DNA of 64,000 bases, taken from the NCBI GenBank assembly GCA_944390795.1, contig CALXRI010000001.1, forward strand, positions 1 through 64,000. The letters run 5' to 3'. Source of the stretch: an uncultured Victivallales bacterium. Its GTDB lineage: Bacteria > Verrucomicrobiota > Lentisphaeria > Victivallales > UBA1829. Positions 1 to 8,391 of the stretch are shown piece after piece. Position 1 is the stretch's first letter; every line of letters starts with the position of its first letter. Under the pieces are notes generated by a model. It worked only from the letters and a program-made list of their open reading frames with translations, did not search any database and was not told where the DNA came from. Both the position numbers and the translations under genes were made by a program.

Positions 1-400
1 TCTCCTTAATCAAATCTTCACACGCATGCGCGTACATATATGAAAAAGTTTTTCCGAAAAAGCGTCCGAAACGTCCGGGCAGCCTCAAAATACCGGATTT
101 CATCCGTCCGAAAGCCGTCCGGGAAACGTCCGGAACTGTCCGAAAGCGTCCGAGGGACCTCAAGACACGGGAGCAAGCAGAATAACCGTCAGGATAGAGT
201 TGTGAGGCTATCCTGGCGGGGACAAAGGAAACTTGAAAAAATTCAAGTTGAAGCTAGATTCAAAAAGTGGTGGACGTTCGGTAGACCTTCACGGTATTTT
301 GACACTCGAAAAGAAAGGAAAACATTCGGAAAACAATGAGAGACTAACGACAAGATATTAAATTTTATAAGTGGCTTGCAAAAAAGAACTTAGGCATAAA
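1..400. other. Intergenic stretch without a convincing gene
   Basis: No supportable gene is seen here. A 99-codon open frame (40-339) is extremely Lys/Arg-rich, has no ribosome binding site and no recognisable domain, so I do not call it. What stands out is seven GTCCG pentamers between 64 and 152 (listed separately) and a short inverted repeat GGATAG/CTATCC near 192-211. The stretch ends at the 3' side of a minus-strand tRNA-Arg. Confidence 0.5.
64..152. repeat. GTCCG pentamer array with helical spacing
   Basis: GTCCG occurs at 64, 73, 106, 117, 128, 138 and 148. Five of the six intervals are 9-11 bp, close to one helical turn, and several copies continue as GAAA or GGAA. This could be a cluster of protein-binding sites or a decayed coding repeat. 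Nothing else supports a function. Confidence 0.4.
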
Positions 401-406
401 ATAGAA

Positions 407-483
407 TGGTGCACCCGGCGAGACTTGAACTCACGACCTTCTACTCCGGAGGCAGACGCTCTATCCAACTGAGCTACGGGTGC
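407..483 (-). tRNA. tRNA-Arg (anticodon CCG)
   Basis: On the minus strand a 7-bp acceptor stem GCACCCG/CGGGTGC, a D-arm containing GCTCAGTTGGATAGAGC, an anticodon loop CTCCGGA (anticodon CCG, reading CGG) and a T-arm with GTTCAAGTC are all present. The CCA end is encoded at 407-409. A near-consensus promoter lies 20 bp upstream. Confidence 0.96.
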
Positions 484-501
484 ACTCTTGGAAAACCTGG
501 T

Positions 502-530
502 ATTATAATACCGCAATTGCCGTTATGCAA
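502..530 (-). promoter_or_regulatory. Promoter of tRNA-Arg
   Basis: Minus-strand -35 TTGCAT (525-530), 17-bp spacer and -10 TATAAT (502-507), about 19 bp upstream of the tRNA 5' end. Confidence 0.75.
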
Positions 531-644
531 TCGCATTTCTCAATAAAGAGTAAATTTTATTGAGCAGGGTAAAATGAAAATCCCGGAACACACTGCCGAC
601 AACAGAAACAGATCCCCGGCAGATCCCGGTCATGGCAAAAAAAA

Positions 645-721
645 TGGCGGAAGCGACGGGGCTCGAACCCGCAACATCCACCGTGACAGGGTGGCACTCT
701 AACCAATTGAGCTACGCCTCC
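645..721 (-). tRNA. tRNA-Asp (anticodon GTC)
   Basis: The minus strand folds into a standard cloverleaf. The acceptor stem is GGAGGCG/CGCTTCC with one G-T pair, the anticodon stem is CCACC/GGTGG, the loop CTGTCAC gives anticodon GTC, and the T-loop is GGTTCGAGCC. CCA is encoded at 645-647. Confidence 0.96.
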
Positions 722-741
722 GCAATTCCTGCGATTCGCAT

Positions 742-769
742 AATGTATGCTTGAATTTCAGAATTTCAA
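742..769 (-). promoter_or_regulatory. Probable promoter of tRNA-Asp
   Basis: Minus-strand -35 TTGAAA (764-769), 16-bp spacer and -10 TACATT (742-747), about 20 bp before the tRNA. Confidence 0.55.
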
Positions 770-828
770 GCAGGATTATTAAAAAAAATCGAATTTTCCT
801 TTTCGCTGAAAATATTCGGAATCCGGCA

Positions 829-857
829 TTGACTAAATTGAATTTCGAAACTAAAGT
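829..857 (+). promoter_or_regulatory. Probable promoter of the smr-mazG pair
   Basis: -35 TTGACT (829-834), 17-bp spacer and -10 TAAAGT (852-857), 21 bp upstream of the Smr start codon. Confidence 0.6.
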
Positions 858-878
858 TATGCTCCATGGAGATTCTCA

Positions 879-1172
879 ATGAACAGGCACAAACTCAGGC
901 AGCACAGGTCTCACGGCCCGCGGACCTTGTATGATGTCAAAATTGATCTGCACGGCATGTATTCCGAGGAAGCCATGCGTCTGGTGGAAAGAACGGTTGC
1001 TGCCAATCCGGGGTGCAGCATTCTTGTGATTCACGGACACGGGACCGGAGTGCTCCGCAACGCCGTCCGGACTGCCTTGCGCATGCATCGCATGCCTGCG
1101 GTCCGCGCCTATGTCTTCGGCGAAGACATCAATGCGCCGGGCCTGGACGGAGTCACGGTTGTGTACACTTGA
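879..1172 (+). CDS. Smr-domain protein
   Basis: This 97-residue protein is essentially one Smr (small MutS-related) domain. The sequence shows the two family hallmarks: a DLHG motif near residue 23, followed by a helix of the EAMRLVE type, and the HGHGTG loop near residues 51-56. Smr domains are nucleic-acid nucleases or binding modules; which activity applies to a stand-alone domain of this size is unknown. GGAG lies 7 nt before the ATG. mazG follows 52 bp downstream on the same strand, so the two are probably cotranscribed. The domain call is firm and the cellular role is open. Confidence 0.88.
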   Translation: MNRHKLRQHRSHGPRTLYDVKIDLHGMYSEEAMRLVERTVAANPGCSILVIHGHGTGVLRNAVRTALRMHRMPAVRAYVFGEDINAPGLDGVTVVYT

Positions 1173-1224
1173 TGCATCCTCTCCACCGCTGCAATCATAT
1201 TACTGTCAACGAAAGGAACAGACC

Positions 1225-2064
1225 ATGAACAACGATTCTTTATGCGCCAATATCCGGGAACTGGTCGATGTCATGAAAAAACTCCGCTCCCCCGACGGCT
1301 GCCCGTGGGACCGCAAACAGACACACGAATCGCTGATGCCCTATATCATGGAGGAATGCGCGGAATTTCTCGACGCGGTCGCGGAACAGGATGACGCCAA
1401 TATGCGCGAAGAGCTCGGAGACGTCCTGATGCACATCGTCCTGCATTCCGTCATGGCGGAGGAGCGCGGAGCATTCACCTTCACGGATGTCGTCCATGAC
1501 ATCGCCGCCAAAATGAAGCATCGCCATCCCCATGTGTTTTCCGATGAAAAAGTCACCGATGCCGAAGAAGTCGTCGGACTCTGGGAAAGAGTAAAAGCGG
1601 CGGAAAAGGAACACGCCCCGGAAAAACGCAGTTCCGCGCTGGACGGCGTCCCCATGCACTGCCCCGCGCTGATCCAGGCTGAAAAACTCCAGAAAAAAGC
1701 GGCGAAGCTCGGGTTCGACTGGTCGCGCCAGGAGGAAATCCTGGATAAAATCCAGGAGGAACTGGACGAACTCCGGGCGGCGATGAACGCCGGCGACGAT
1801 ACGCATGCGGACGAGGAGCTCGGCGATCTTCTTTTCGCCGTCTGCAATCTTTCCCGTTTCCGCAAACGCCGCTCGGGCGAACTCCTGCTCGCCGCGGCAA
1901 ACCGGAAATTCAAGAACCGTTTCATGTTCATGGAAAAAGAACTCGCGAGTCGGGGCAGAGACATGAAAGACTGCACGATTGACGAACTGGAAGAACTCTG
2001 GAAAAAGGCCAAGCGGCACGCAAAACCGGAAATGTCTGCCGCAAATCCGGCGGAAGGCGAATGA
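1225..2064 (+). CDS. mazG: Nucleoside triphosphate pyrophosphohydrolase MazG
   Basis: The 279-residue product has the two tandem MazG all-alpha NTP pyrophosphohydrolase domains of the classical enzyme. Each carries the metal-binding pattern: EECAEF...EELGDVL in the N-terminal half and EELDEL...EELGDLL in the C-terminal half. The CPWDRKQTH signature is near residue 26. The enzyme cleaves NTPs to NMP and pyrophosphate and is regarded as a house-cleaning and starvation-response enzyme. I start at the ATG at 1225, preceded by a GAAAGGA ribosome site; a longer frame from 1111 overlaps the smr gene and adds unrelated residues. Length is slightly above the usual 260. Confidence 0.95.
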   Translation: MNNDSLCANIRELVDVMKKLRSPDGCPWDRKQTHESLMPYIMEECAEFLDAVAEQDDANMREELGDVLMHIVLHSVMAEERGAFTFTDVVHDIAAKMKHRHPHVFSDEKVTDAEEVVGLWERVKAAEKEHAPEKRSSALDGVPMHCPALIQAEKLQKKAAKLGFDWSRQEEILDKIQEELDELRAAMNAGDDTHADEELGDLLFAVCNLSRFRKRRSGELLLAAANRKFKNRFMFMEKELASRGRDMKDCTIDELEELWKKAKRHAKPEMSAANPAEGE

Positions 2065-2134
2065 CAACCCCCTGAAACCGGAAGATTATTCCGCCGCCGG
2101 AATGAAAAATTGGAAAAATTTTCAGGTTTTGCGA

Positions 2135-2163
2135 TTTCGCTTTCCGGAAAACAGGTGTATATT
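2135..2163 (+). promoter_or_regulatory. Possible leuA promoter
   Basis: A TGTATATT element (-10 TATATT at 2158-2163) lies 70 bp before leuA. The -35 at 17-bp spacing (TTTCGC, 2135-2140) is weak. The -10 context matches the recurrent RTGTANAKT pattern seen at other promoters in this window. Confidence 0.4.
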
Positions 2164-2233
2164 ATTCTCCTTTGGAAAATTTGGACGGAAAGGCGCGGCC
2201 GTGAAACGCCCCGCCGGAAAAGAGGAAATTAAA

Positions 2234-3937
2234 ATGATGAAGTACCCGATCCCCGAAAAGATTCCGGTTCAGAACCGTGAATGGCTGAATCGCGAACTCA
2301 CAAAGGCGCCAATCTGGTGTTCCGTTGATCTGCGCGACGGCAATCAGGCGCTCCCGATGCCCATGAATCCGGAGAAAAAACTCGAGTACTTCCGGCTTCT
2401 CTGCGCGATCGGATTCAAGGAAATCGAGGTTTCATTCCCGTCCGCATCCCAGGATGATTTCGACTTCGTCCGCAATCTGATCGAAAAAAAGCTGATCCCG
2501 TCCGATGTGCGCATTTCCGTGCTGACGCAGGCGCGGGAACCGCTGATCCGGCGCACGGTCGAATCGCTGATCGGAGTGGACCGCGCGATTCTGCATCTGT
2601 ATGTGGCAACCTCCGACCTGCATGAGCGGATCGTCTTCGGAAAGACTCACGAGGAGACGCTGAACATGGCCGTTGAAGGCACGAAGCTGGTCCGGCGTTT
2701 TCTGAAGGAATACGGTCTGGAGGGGAAAATCGCCTATGAGTTCTCGCCGGAAGAGTTCACGGACAGCGATCTGGATTATGTCATTGACGTCTGCAAGGCC
2801 GTCAAGGAGGCGTGGGGGCCGTCCGCCAAGCACGACTTCATTGCGAATCTGCCGCAGACCGTGGAACGGCGTCCTCCGCACCACTACGCGGATATGATCG
2901 CCTATTTCATCGAGCATTATCCGTATATGAGCGAAACGACCGTCAGCGTCCATTCCCACAATGACCAGGGTTGCGCGGTCGCCTCGACGGAATTCACGAT
3001 CATGGCGGGAGCCGAACGCGTGGAAGGCACGCTGTTCGGACACGGGGAACGCACCGGCAATGTGGACATCTGCACGCTGGCGCTGAATCTCGCCTCCCGG
3101 AACATTCCGACGGGGCTGGATTTTTCCGACATGCCCCATATCGTCAAGGTTGTGGAAAATGCGACCGGCATCGACGTGCATGAGCGTCATCCCTATGCGG
3201 GGCAGCTTGCGTTCACAGCCTTCTCGGGTTCCCACCAGGATGCGATCCGCAAGGGAATCGACCGTCTGGAGGATGCGCGGAAACTGTTCCACGTTCAATG
3301 GAAAGTGCCCTATCTGCATATCGACCCTGCCGACGTCGGTCGGAAATATGAAAAACTGATCCGCATCAACAGTCAGTCCGGCAAGGGCGGTGTCGCCTAC
3401 GTTCTGGAACATGACTTCGACATCTACCCCCCCAAGGGAATGCATCCGGAGATCGGCTCCGCCGTGCAGAAGTATGCCGATGCAAAGGGAGACGAACTGG
3501 ACGCTTCCGAACTGCTCAAGGTCTTCAATGAAACCTTTGTCAACGTGAAAGGACCGTTCGAACTTCTCAAATTCTCCCGCATATCCAAAGGAGATGAACA
3601 TGACGAATCCAAGGAAGGCGCGCTTGTCGAGGTAAGCCTGAATCTGAAATTCGACAACGAGACCAGGGAGATCCGCGGTGTCGGGAACGGCCCGATCTCC
3701 GCAACGGTGCACGCAATCCGCAACGAAGCGAAGCTGTATTACTTCATTCTGGAGGACTTTTCGGAAAAAACGCTCGGCACAAACGCCGATGCGGAGGCAA
3801 TCGCATTCGTCGGCATCCGCCGGAAAAGCGACAACCGTCTCTTCTACGGCGTCGGAGAACACCAGAACATAGATCTGGCGGCAATCTTCGCACTCTTCTC
3901 CGCACTGAACAGGGCAATCCTCAACGAACGGGAATGA
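2234..3937 (+). CDS. leuA: 2-isopropylmalate synthase (LeuA type 2)
   Basis: Catalyses the first committed step of leucine synthesis, condensing acetyl-CoA with 2-oxoisovalerate. The 567-residue protein has the HMG-CoA-lyase-like TIM barrel with the DLRDGNQAL active-site segment near residue 37, the metal-binding VHSHND motif near residue 240 and a GTLFGHGERTGN segment. It is followed by the C-terminal leucine-sensing regulatory domain. Length and signatures fit the longer type-2 LeuA of actinobacteria and PVC members. The ATG at 2234 (a second ATG is at 2237) follows AGAGGAAAT; upstream extension would run into mazG. dacA starts 6 bp after the stop, so they share a transcript. No other leu genes are nearby. 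Confidence 0.95.
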   Translation: MMKYPIPEKIPVQNREWLNRELTKAPIWCSVDLRDGNQALPMPMNPEKKLEYFRLLCAIGFKEIEVSFPSASQDDFDFVRNLIEKKLIPSDVRISVLTQAREPLIRRTVESLIGVDRAILHLYVATSDLHERIVFGKTHEETLNMAVEGTKLVRRFLKEYGLEGKIAYEFSPEEFTDSDLDYVIDVCKAVKEAWGPSAKHDFIANLPQTVERRPPHHYADMIAYFIEHYPYMSETTVSVHSHNDQGCAVASTEFTIMAGAERVEGTLFGHGERTGNVDICTLALNLASRNIPTGLDFSDMPHIVKVVENATGIDVHERHPYAGQLAFTAFSGSHQDAIRKGIDRLEDARKLFHVQWKVPYLHIDPADVGRKYEKLIRINSQSGKGGVAYVLEHDFDIYPPKGMHPEIGSAVQKYADAKGDELDASELLKVFNETFVNVKGPFELLKFSRISKGDEHDESKEGALVEVSLNLKFDNETREIRGVGNGPISATVHAIRNEAKLYYFILEDFSEKTLGTNADAEAIAFVGIRRKSDNRLFYGVGEHQNIDLAAIFALFSALNRAILNERE

Positions 3938-3943
3938 CGGGGA

Positions 3944-5152
3944 ATGAAATTCCGGTATATTCTGCTGATTGTTCTGATCATCATCGCGCTGCATCTTGCG
4001 GCGGTCTGGTTTTTCATGCGCGGAACCGGAACCTCCCCGGCGACCGCGTCCGGCGCCACGGAACAGAGCATCGCCGCAGCCATCGCCGAAGCCAAGGCGA
4101 ATGCCAGTCTGAAAGATACATTGCAGGGGAAAAACGCTCCCGGAAATCAGGCGCAGTCCTCCGCGCCTGCGGCAGCGCGGCCCCTGCGGAGCAATCCGGG
4201 CATTCACACGCCTTACGATTACCGCTATGCGGTGCGCGGCAACATTCCGGGGCTGCCTTCCAGCAGGAACGCGACCTCCGGCATTCTGGTCGACGCCGAC
4301 AAGCGGATTGTTCTCTGGGCGAAGAATCCGGACCGCCCCTTTCCCATCGCCTCCATGACCAAGGTGATGACACTGTTTCTCGCATATGAAGACATTGAGG
4401 CGGGGAAGGTGACTCTGGACACTCCGATCCGGGTGACAAACGCGGCGGCGAAAATCGGCGGAAGCCAGGTCTGGCTGGATCCGAGGGAGACGTTCCCGCT
4501 TCAGGATCTTCTTATGGCCGTTTCTCTGAAAAGCGCGAATGACGCCGCTTATCTGGTCGCGGAATACCTGGGCGGAGGGGATGTTGCCGCCTTCGTGGCG
4601 CGCATGAACCGCCGCGCGAAGGAACTGGGCATGACCCGCACGCGCTATTACAATCCTCACGGGCTTCCCGGCGCTACGAGACGCACTGACAATGCGAGTT
4701 CCCCGGCGGACATGGTGACACTCGCGGAATATTTCATGGAACATCCCCTTCTGATGGAATGGGTCTCCGCCCGGCGCGCCGGATTCCGGAAACCCGGAAC
4801 CAGGGGATACCTTCAGCTGATGAACCACAACAATCTGCTTCCCGGCGGCAAGTATGCCAGCCCGGGCGTCGACGGGATCAAAACCGGATTCATCGCGCGC
4901 GCCGGCTACTGCGTTACCGTCACCTGTCTGCGCAACGGCAAGCGCATGATCGCCATGGTAACCGGTTTTCCGACCGCCAGGGAACGCGATCTGTTTCTCC
5001 GGAAACTCCTGAACTGGGGATATGCCCGGGCGGACGATCCGGCCGCGGCTCTTGCGGAAACCCGTGTTCAGGCGGTGAAGGCGGCCGCGCCCGCACCAAA
5101 GAAAAAAGTTTCCCGGAAAACCACCGTGCAGAAAAAAACGGGAAATCGCTGA
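3944..5152 (+). CDS. dacA: D-alanyl-D-alanine carboxypeptidase (DacA-like, PBP5 family)
   Basis: A membrane-anchored serine peptidase of the S11 family that trims pentapeptide stems of peptidoglycan outside the inner membrane. An N-terminal hydrophobic segment (residues 5-25) is followed by a low-complexity Ala/Ser-rich linker to about residue 90. The three catalytic motifs are present and well spaced: SMTK (137-140), SAN (197-199) and KTG (313-315). The C-terminus ends in a Lys-rich tail rather than a clear amphipathic anchor, so anchoring is probably by the uncleaved N-terminal helix. It lies 6 bp after leuA and is convergent with the metF-like gene. Confidence 0.92.
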   Translation: MKFRYILLIVLIIIALHLAAVWFFMRGTGTSPATASGATEQSIAAAIAEAKANASLKDTLQGKNAPGNQAQSSAPAAARPLRSNPGIHTPYDYRYAVRGNIPGLPSSRNATSGILVDADKRIVLWAKNPDRPFPIASMTKVMTLFLAYEDIEAGKVTLDTPIRVTNAAAKIGGSQVWLDPRETFPLQDLLMAVSLKSANDAAYLVAEYLGGGDVAAFVARMNRRAKELGMTRTRYYNPHGLPGATRRTDNASSPADMVTLAEYFMEHPLLMEWVSARRAGFRKPGTRGYLQLMNHNNLLPGGKYASPGVDGIKTGFIARAGYCVTVTCLRNGKRMIAMVTGFPTARERDLFLRKLLNWGYARADDPAAALAETRVQAVKAAAPAPKKKVSRKTTVQKKTGNR

Positions 5153-5176
5153 ATCCGCCCTTCCTCCGCATCCGGT

Positions 5177-6622
5177 TCAAATGCGCCTTCTGCGCTCCAG
5201 AGGCTTGACGCAGGTCTCCTCCAGAGAGACATAGTCGTTGTCCTGTGCGGCAATTCTCATGCGCTTGGAATAAATGCACTCTTTTGAGGTGTGTTCGCAT
5301 TCCCCGCCGGCTTTCGAGGCGCCGCACGGACCGTTCGCCATTCCCTTCGGACAGGTTTCCGGACAGACAAAGGCGGTCTGAGGAAGGCGGCATGACGGGC
5401 AGGCACGGCAGGAAACCAGGAGTTTTTTGGTAAGATACCGTTCTCCCGCCGGCAGTTTGTCCGCGTTTGCAAAAAGCTTTTTCGCCAGATTCAGACGGAA
5501 TTTCTCTCCCCCCTCCAGGGGAGGAATCTCCGCATACGCCATCCGCGGCATATCCGAGGGATGCGCTTTCGAAAACAAATCCTCAAATTCATAGAAACGA
5601 TAGGGATAGGGCGCCATGTCAAGCCGCGCATAATATTCCAGATAGGCGCTTCTCCACTCTTCAAATCCGGTGAACTCATGCAATGCCTCTCCGATCCGGT
5701 TGAGCATGATGTTGATCTGGCCCGGCCGGTCCAGACCGGCGATCTGGATTCCGCTGTATCCGAGAAAACGCGCTCCCGCGGCATGAATCTGGATTCTGCG
5801 CCACTGCGCCGCTTCGAACTGCGCCATGGAGTGCATGGTTTCCCGCCGGAGCATTGCCTGAAAGTCCGGTGAAATATGAACGCCGGGCAGTTTGCCCGAG
5901 CAGATTTCCTCCGCCTTGTCCGGAGTCAGCACCAGAAAACGCGCAATCGACGGAATGTGAAGCGAACGCCGGAACAGCGACCAGCGCAGTTCCTGAAGCT
6001 TCAGCATATCCCAGCCGAACTGCGTGACAATGAAGGAAGCGCCGAAGTTGATCTTCTTCATCAATTTGAAGTACTGCGGAAAGCAGGTGCACGGCGTATA
6101 TTTGTAGGGATTCACGGCACACCCGGCGAACAGGGATGCGCTGAACTTCTCCCGGACGCTCCTGAGCGTATGGACGCTTTCCGTAAAGAGACGCGACTGC
6201 ACCTGTTTCAGAGTATCGCCCTTCACGCTTTCCCCTGAAACGGCGATGATGTTTTTGAATCCTTCTCCGGCCGCATGTCCCAGCAGTTTTTCAATCTCGG
6301 AAAGCGTGCGGTCCCGTCCGCTGACGCAGAGCAGATGGCGGTCGCGGTCGGTGCGGCAGAGCGCGGCGGCAAACTGAACATTGTCCAGCGAATCCGGATA
6401 GGCATAGCGGTCGGTGAATGCAAGAGCCGCATTGATCTCCCGTTTCGCGGAGACCAGGTACTCGATCTCGGAAAAACGTGCAACTGCATCCGCAAGATCG
6501 GTTTCCGACGGCGGTGCGTTGACTTCTACAAGCACCTGAAAGTCACCGTTGTCCAGTTTTTCCTTGAAGCGGTTTCCCATCGCTCCGTCGAAATTCATTT
6601 CCAGCTGTATTCCGTTAGCCAT
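5177..6622 (-). CDS. metF: Methylenetetrahydrofolate reductase fused to a MetV-like Cys-rich domain
   Basis: Residues about 20-330 form a MetF-type flavin barrel that reduces 5,10-methylene-THF to 5-methyl-THF. The C-terminal part (about 390-470) is a cysteine-rich MTHFR_C domain, with CRACPSC, a CPETCPKG segment, a GPCGAS segment and further Cys residues able to bind a metal or Fe-S centre. In acetogens this domain is a separate subunit, MetV, that works with MetF; here both are one 481-residue chain. The gene is the second of a two-gene minus-strand unit, starting 10 bp after the alpha/beta-hydrolase stop. The electron donor (NADH or ferredoxin) cannot be told from sequence. Confidence 0.88.
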   Translation of the reverse strand: MANGIQLEMNFDGAMGNRFKEKLDNGDFQVLVEVNAPPSETDLADAVARFSEIEYLVSAKREINAALAFTDRYAYPDSLDNVQFAAALCRTDRDRHLLCVSGRDRTLSEIEKLLGHAAGEGFKNIIAVSGESVKGDTLKQVQSRLFTESVHTLRSVREKFSASLFAGCAVNPYKYTPCTCFPQYFKLMKKINFGASFIVTQFGWDMLKLQELRWSLFRRSLHIPSIARFLVLTPDKAEEICSGKLPGVHISPDFQAMLRRETMHSMAQFEAAQWRRIQIHAAGARFLGYSGIQIAGLDRPGQINIMLNRIGEALHEFTGFEEWRSAYLEYYARLDMAPYPYRFYEFEDLFSKAHPSDMPRMAYAEIPPLEGGEKFRLNLAKKLFANADKLPAGERYLTKKLLVSCRACPSCRLPQTAFVCPETCPKGMANGPCGASKAGGECEHTSKECIYSKRMRIAAQDNDYVSLEETCVKPLERRRRI

Positions 6623-6632
6623 CTTCCGTCTG

Positions 6633-7487
6633 TCACAGTTTGTTTTCCGCGAGAAATTCCCGCATGATTGCGTTTACCTTTTCCGGAGCGTCCTCCTGAA
6701 TATATCTTCCCGCGTCCGGAAGCAGATGCACGGAAGCGTTCGGCAGACAGCGTTCCCAGCGTTTCAGGGATTTCACATTGTAAAGCCAGTCGCGCATCGC
6801 CCAGATGATGCAGGACGGCTTGTTGTTGAACATCCAGAGTCTGGTTTCAATTGTCAGAATGGTCTGTGCGGATTCCGCTTCCGGGGTCACGGGAATATCC
6901 TCAATGAAGCGGAGCAGCGGAATCCTGCTCTCCTTGCTCCGGAACGGATAGCGGTAGGCCTCGGCAATCTCATGCGGCAGTTTATTCACGCCGAACTGGA
7001 GCATTTTCAGGTCGAGGATGATCTTGGCTCCGAGCCACGGCGCCCGGCACGGATACAGCCGCCACGGAAGGGGAAAATCGGAAAACGCCATCGAATTCAG
7101 CACGACCAGTCCGGAAATCAGGTTCGGATGCCGCACGGCAAAGCCCATTCCGATCGTGCCGCCCCAGCCATGCATGACCAGTGTAATGTCCTTCAAGTCC
7201 ATTGCCCCGATCAGACTCTCAGTCAGATTGATGTGACCCGTCAGCGTGTAGTCGAAGTCATGCGGCTTGTCGGAAAGTCCGAACCCGAGCATATCAAATG
7301 CAATGACACGGTGGTCTCTGGAAAACTCGGCAATCTGGCTGCGGTAGGCAAAGGACCACATCGGACATGCATGAAACAGGACAAGGGTGCGTCCCTCTCC
7401 CTCGTCAACGTAGTGAATCCTGTTCTGGCCGACTGTGATGTAACGGTGTTTGAACGGGAATAAGTGTTCCAGCTCCTGATAATCCAT
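6633..7487 (-). CDS. Alpha/beta-hydrolase-fold protein without a catalytic nucleophile
   Basis: The 284-residue protein resembles haloalkane dehalogenases and OleB-like hydrolases: an oxyanion-region HACPMWSF, FDMLGFGLSDKP, the nucleophile-elbow segment and a lid domain. The elbow reads VMHGWGGTIG, so the residue that should be Asp or Ser is Gly (near residue 105). The terminal catalytic His is Arg (AGRYIQE, near residue 260). Both changes are read directly from the DNA, and the fold is otherwise intact. It may therefore be a binding or scaffolding pseudoenzyme. I start at 7487 because GGAGG lies 6 nt upstream; a GTG start at 7544 is less likely. It shares a transcript with metF. Confidence 0.82.
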   Translation of the reverse strand: MDYQELEHLFPFKHRYITVGQNRIHYVDEGEGRTLVLFHACPMWSFAYRSQIAEFSRDHRVIAFDMLGFGLSDKPHDFDYTLTGHINLTESLIGAMDLKDITLVMHGWGGTIGMGFAVRHPNLISGLVVLNSMAFSDFPLPWRLYPCRAPWLGAKIILDLKMLQFGVNKLPHEIAEAYRYPFRSKESRIPLLRFIEDIPVTPEAESAQTILTIETRLWMFNNKPSCIIWAMRDWLYNVKSLKRWERCLPNASVHLLPDAGRYIQEDAPEKVNAIMREFLAENKL

Positions 7488-7651
7488 TTCCGCCTCCGGG
7501 CATTCTGGCGCCGGGAACCTCTCCGGCGGACAGTAACTTAGCACGGCTCTTCTTTTTCATCAAGTCGCATTCAGGGAATATCGCCCGGCAATTAATTTTA
7601 TTTTTAAATTATTTTATTCCTATAATTTTCCTGTTTTTTCTCAAATTACAC

Positions 7652-7680
7652 TTTACATCCTGTTATTTCGGATGTATATT
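7652..7680 (+). promoter_or_regulatory. Promoter of the V-ATPase operon
   Basis: -35 TTTACA (7652-7657), 17-bp spacer and -10 TATATT (7675-7680) within GGATGTATATT. It lies in the A+T-rich divergent gap 72 bp upstream of the subunit E gene. Confidence 0.75.
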
Positions 7681-7752
7681 CACTCTCTGATTTGAAGTTT
7701 ATGATACCCGGAAAATGCAGCTGCATTTCCACTAACGACGGAGAAGACGACC

Positions 7753-8358
7753 ATGGCGGAAGATTTACAGGGACTGCTGAACAAAATTCATACGGACGGA
7801 ATTCAAAAGGCCGAGGAGGAAAAGGCCGCGATTCTGGCGGACGCGAAGAAAGAGGCCGCGAAAATCATCGCCGAAGCGAAGACGCAGGCGGAATCCGATA
7901 TGGAAAAGGCCAAAGCGTTCGCCGCCGCGGAACAGGACAAGGCAGTCAAGGCGATTCAGCAGGCCGCACGTGATGCCGTGATCGCCTTGAAGGCAGACCT
8001 TCTGGCAAGACTCAACGCCGTCGCCCGTGACTGTGCGGGCAGAGCGATGACGCCTGAGCTTATGGGACAGATCATCCTGGAAATGGCAAAGGCCTACGGG
8101 AAAAACCCCTCCGCTGAAGCAAGCATCGAGCTCCTGCTCCCGCAGAAGGAACAGGCGGAAGCCGAAGCCCTGCTCAAGTCCGCGCTTCTTGCGGATCTCA
8201 AGGCGAAACCGAAGATCAACCTGACCAGCGAATTCGGAGCCGGACTCCAGATTTCCTTTGCCAATGACGAGGTGTTCTTCGATTTCAGCGACGAGGCGCT
8301 TGCCGACATTCTCTGCAAATTCGTGGGTCCCAAACTTGCGGCTGTCATCAAGGGCTGA
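7753..8358 (+). CDS. atpE: V-type ATPase subunit E
   Basis: Peripheral stalk subunit of a V/A-type ATPase, linking the A3B3 head to the membrane part. The 201-residue protein has a long Ala/Lys/Glu-rich N-terminal helix (about 15-90), with heptad-like spacing typical of the stalk, followed by a globular alpha/beta domain ending in a short helix. The identification rests on this architecture and on its place as first gene of an unmistakable V-ATPase operon. ATG at 7753 follows a GGAGAAGACG ribosome site. The next gene starts 33 bp downstream. Confidence 0.9.
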   Translation: MAEDLQGLLNKIHTDGIQKAEEEKAAILADAKKEAAKIIAEAKTQAESDMEKAKAFAAAEQDKAVKAIQQAARDAVIALKADLLARLNAVARDCAGRAMTPELMGQIILEMAKAYGKNPSAEASIELLLPQKEQAEAEALLKSALLADLKAKPKINLTSEFGAGLQISFANDEVFFDFSDEALADILCKFVGPKLAAVIKG

Positions 8359-8391
8359 CCGTTCCGGCAGGGATAGGAGTGGTTTCTGACC

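Noticed and set aside
40-339. 99-codon open frame, strongly basic
   Set aside because: No ribosome site, biased composition caused by the GTCCG repeats and no known domain.
1979-2233. N-terminal extension of leuA
   Set aside because: Overlaps the mazG end, carries no family sequence and crosses the likely promoter; the ATG at 2234 has a ribosome site.
2432-4828. 798-codon open frame opposite leuA and dacA
   Set aside because: Crosses two genes on the other strand, with no domain; shadow.
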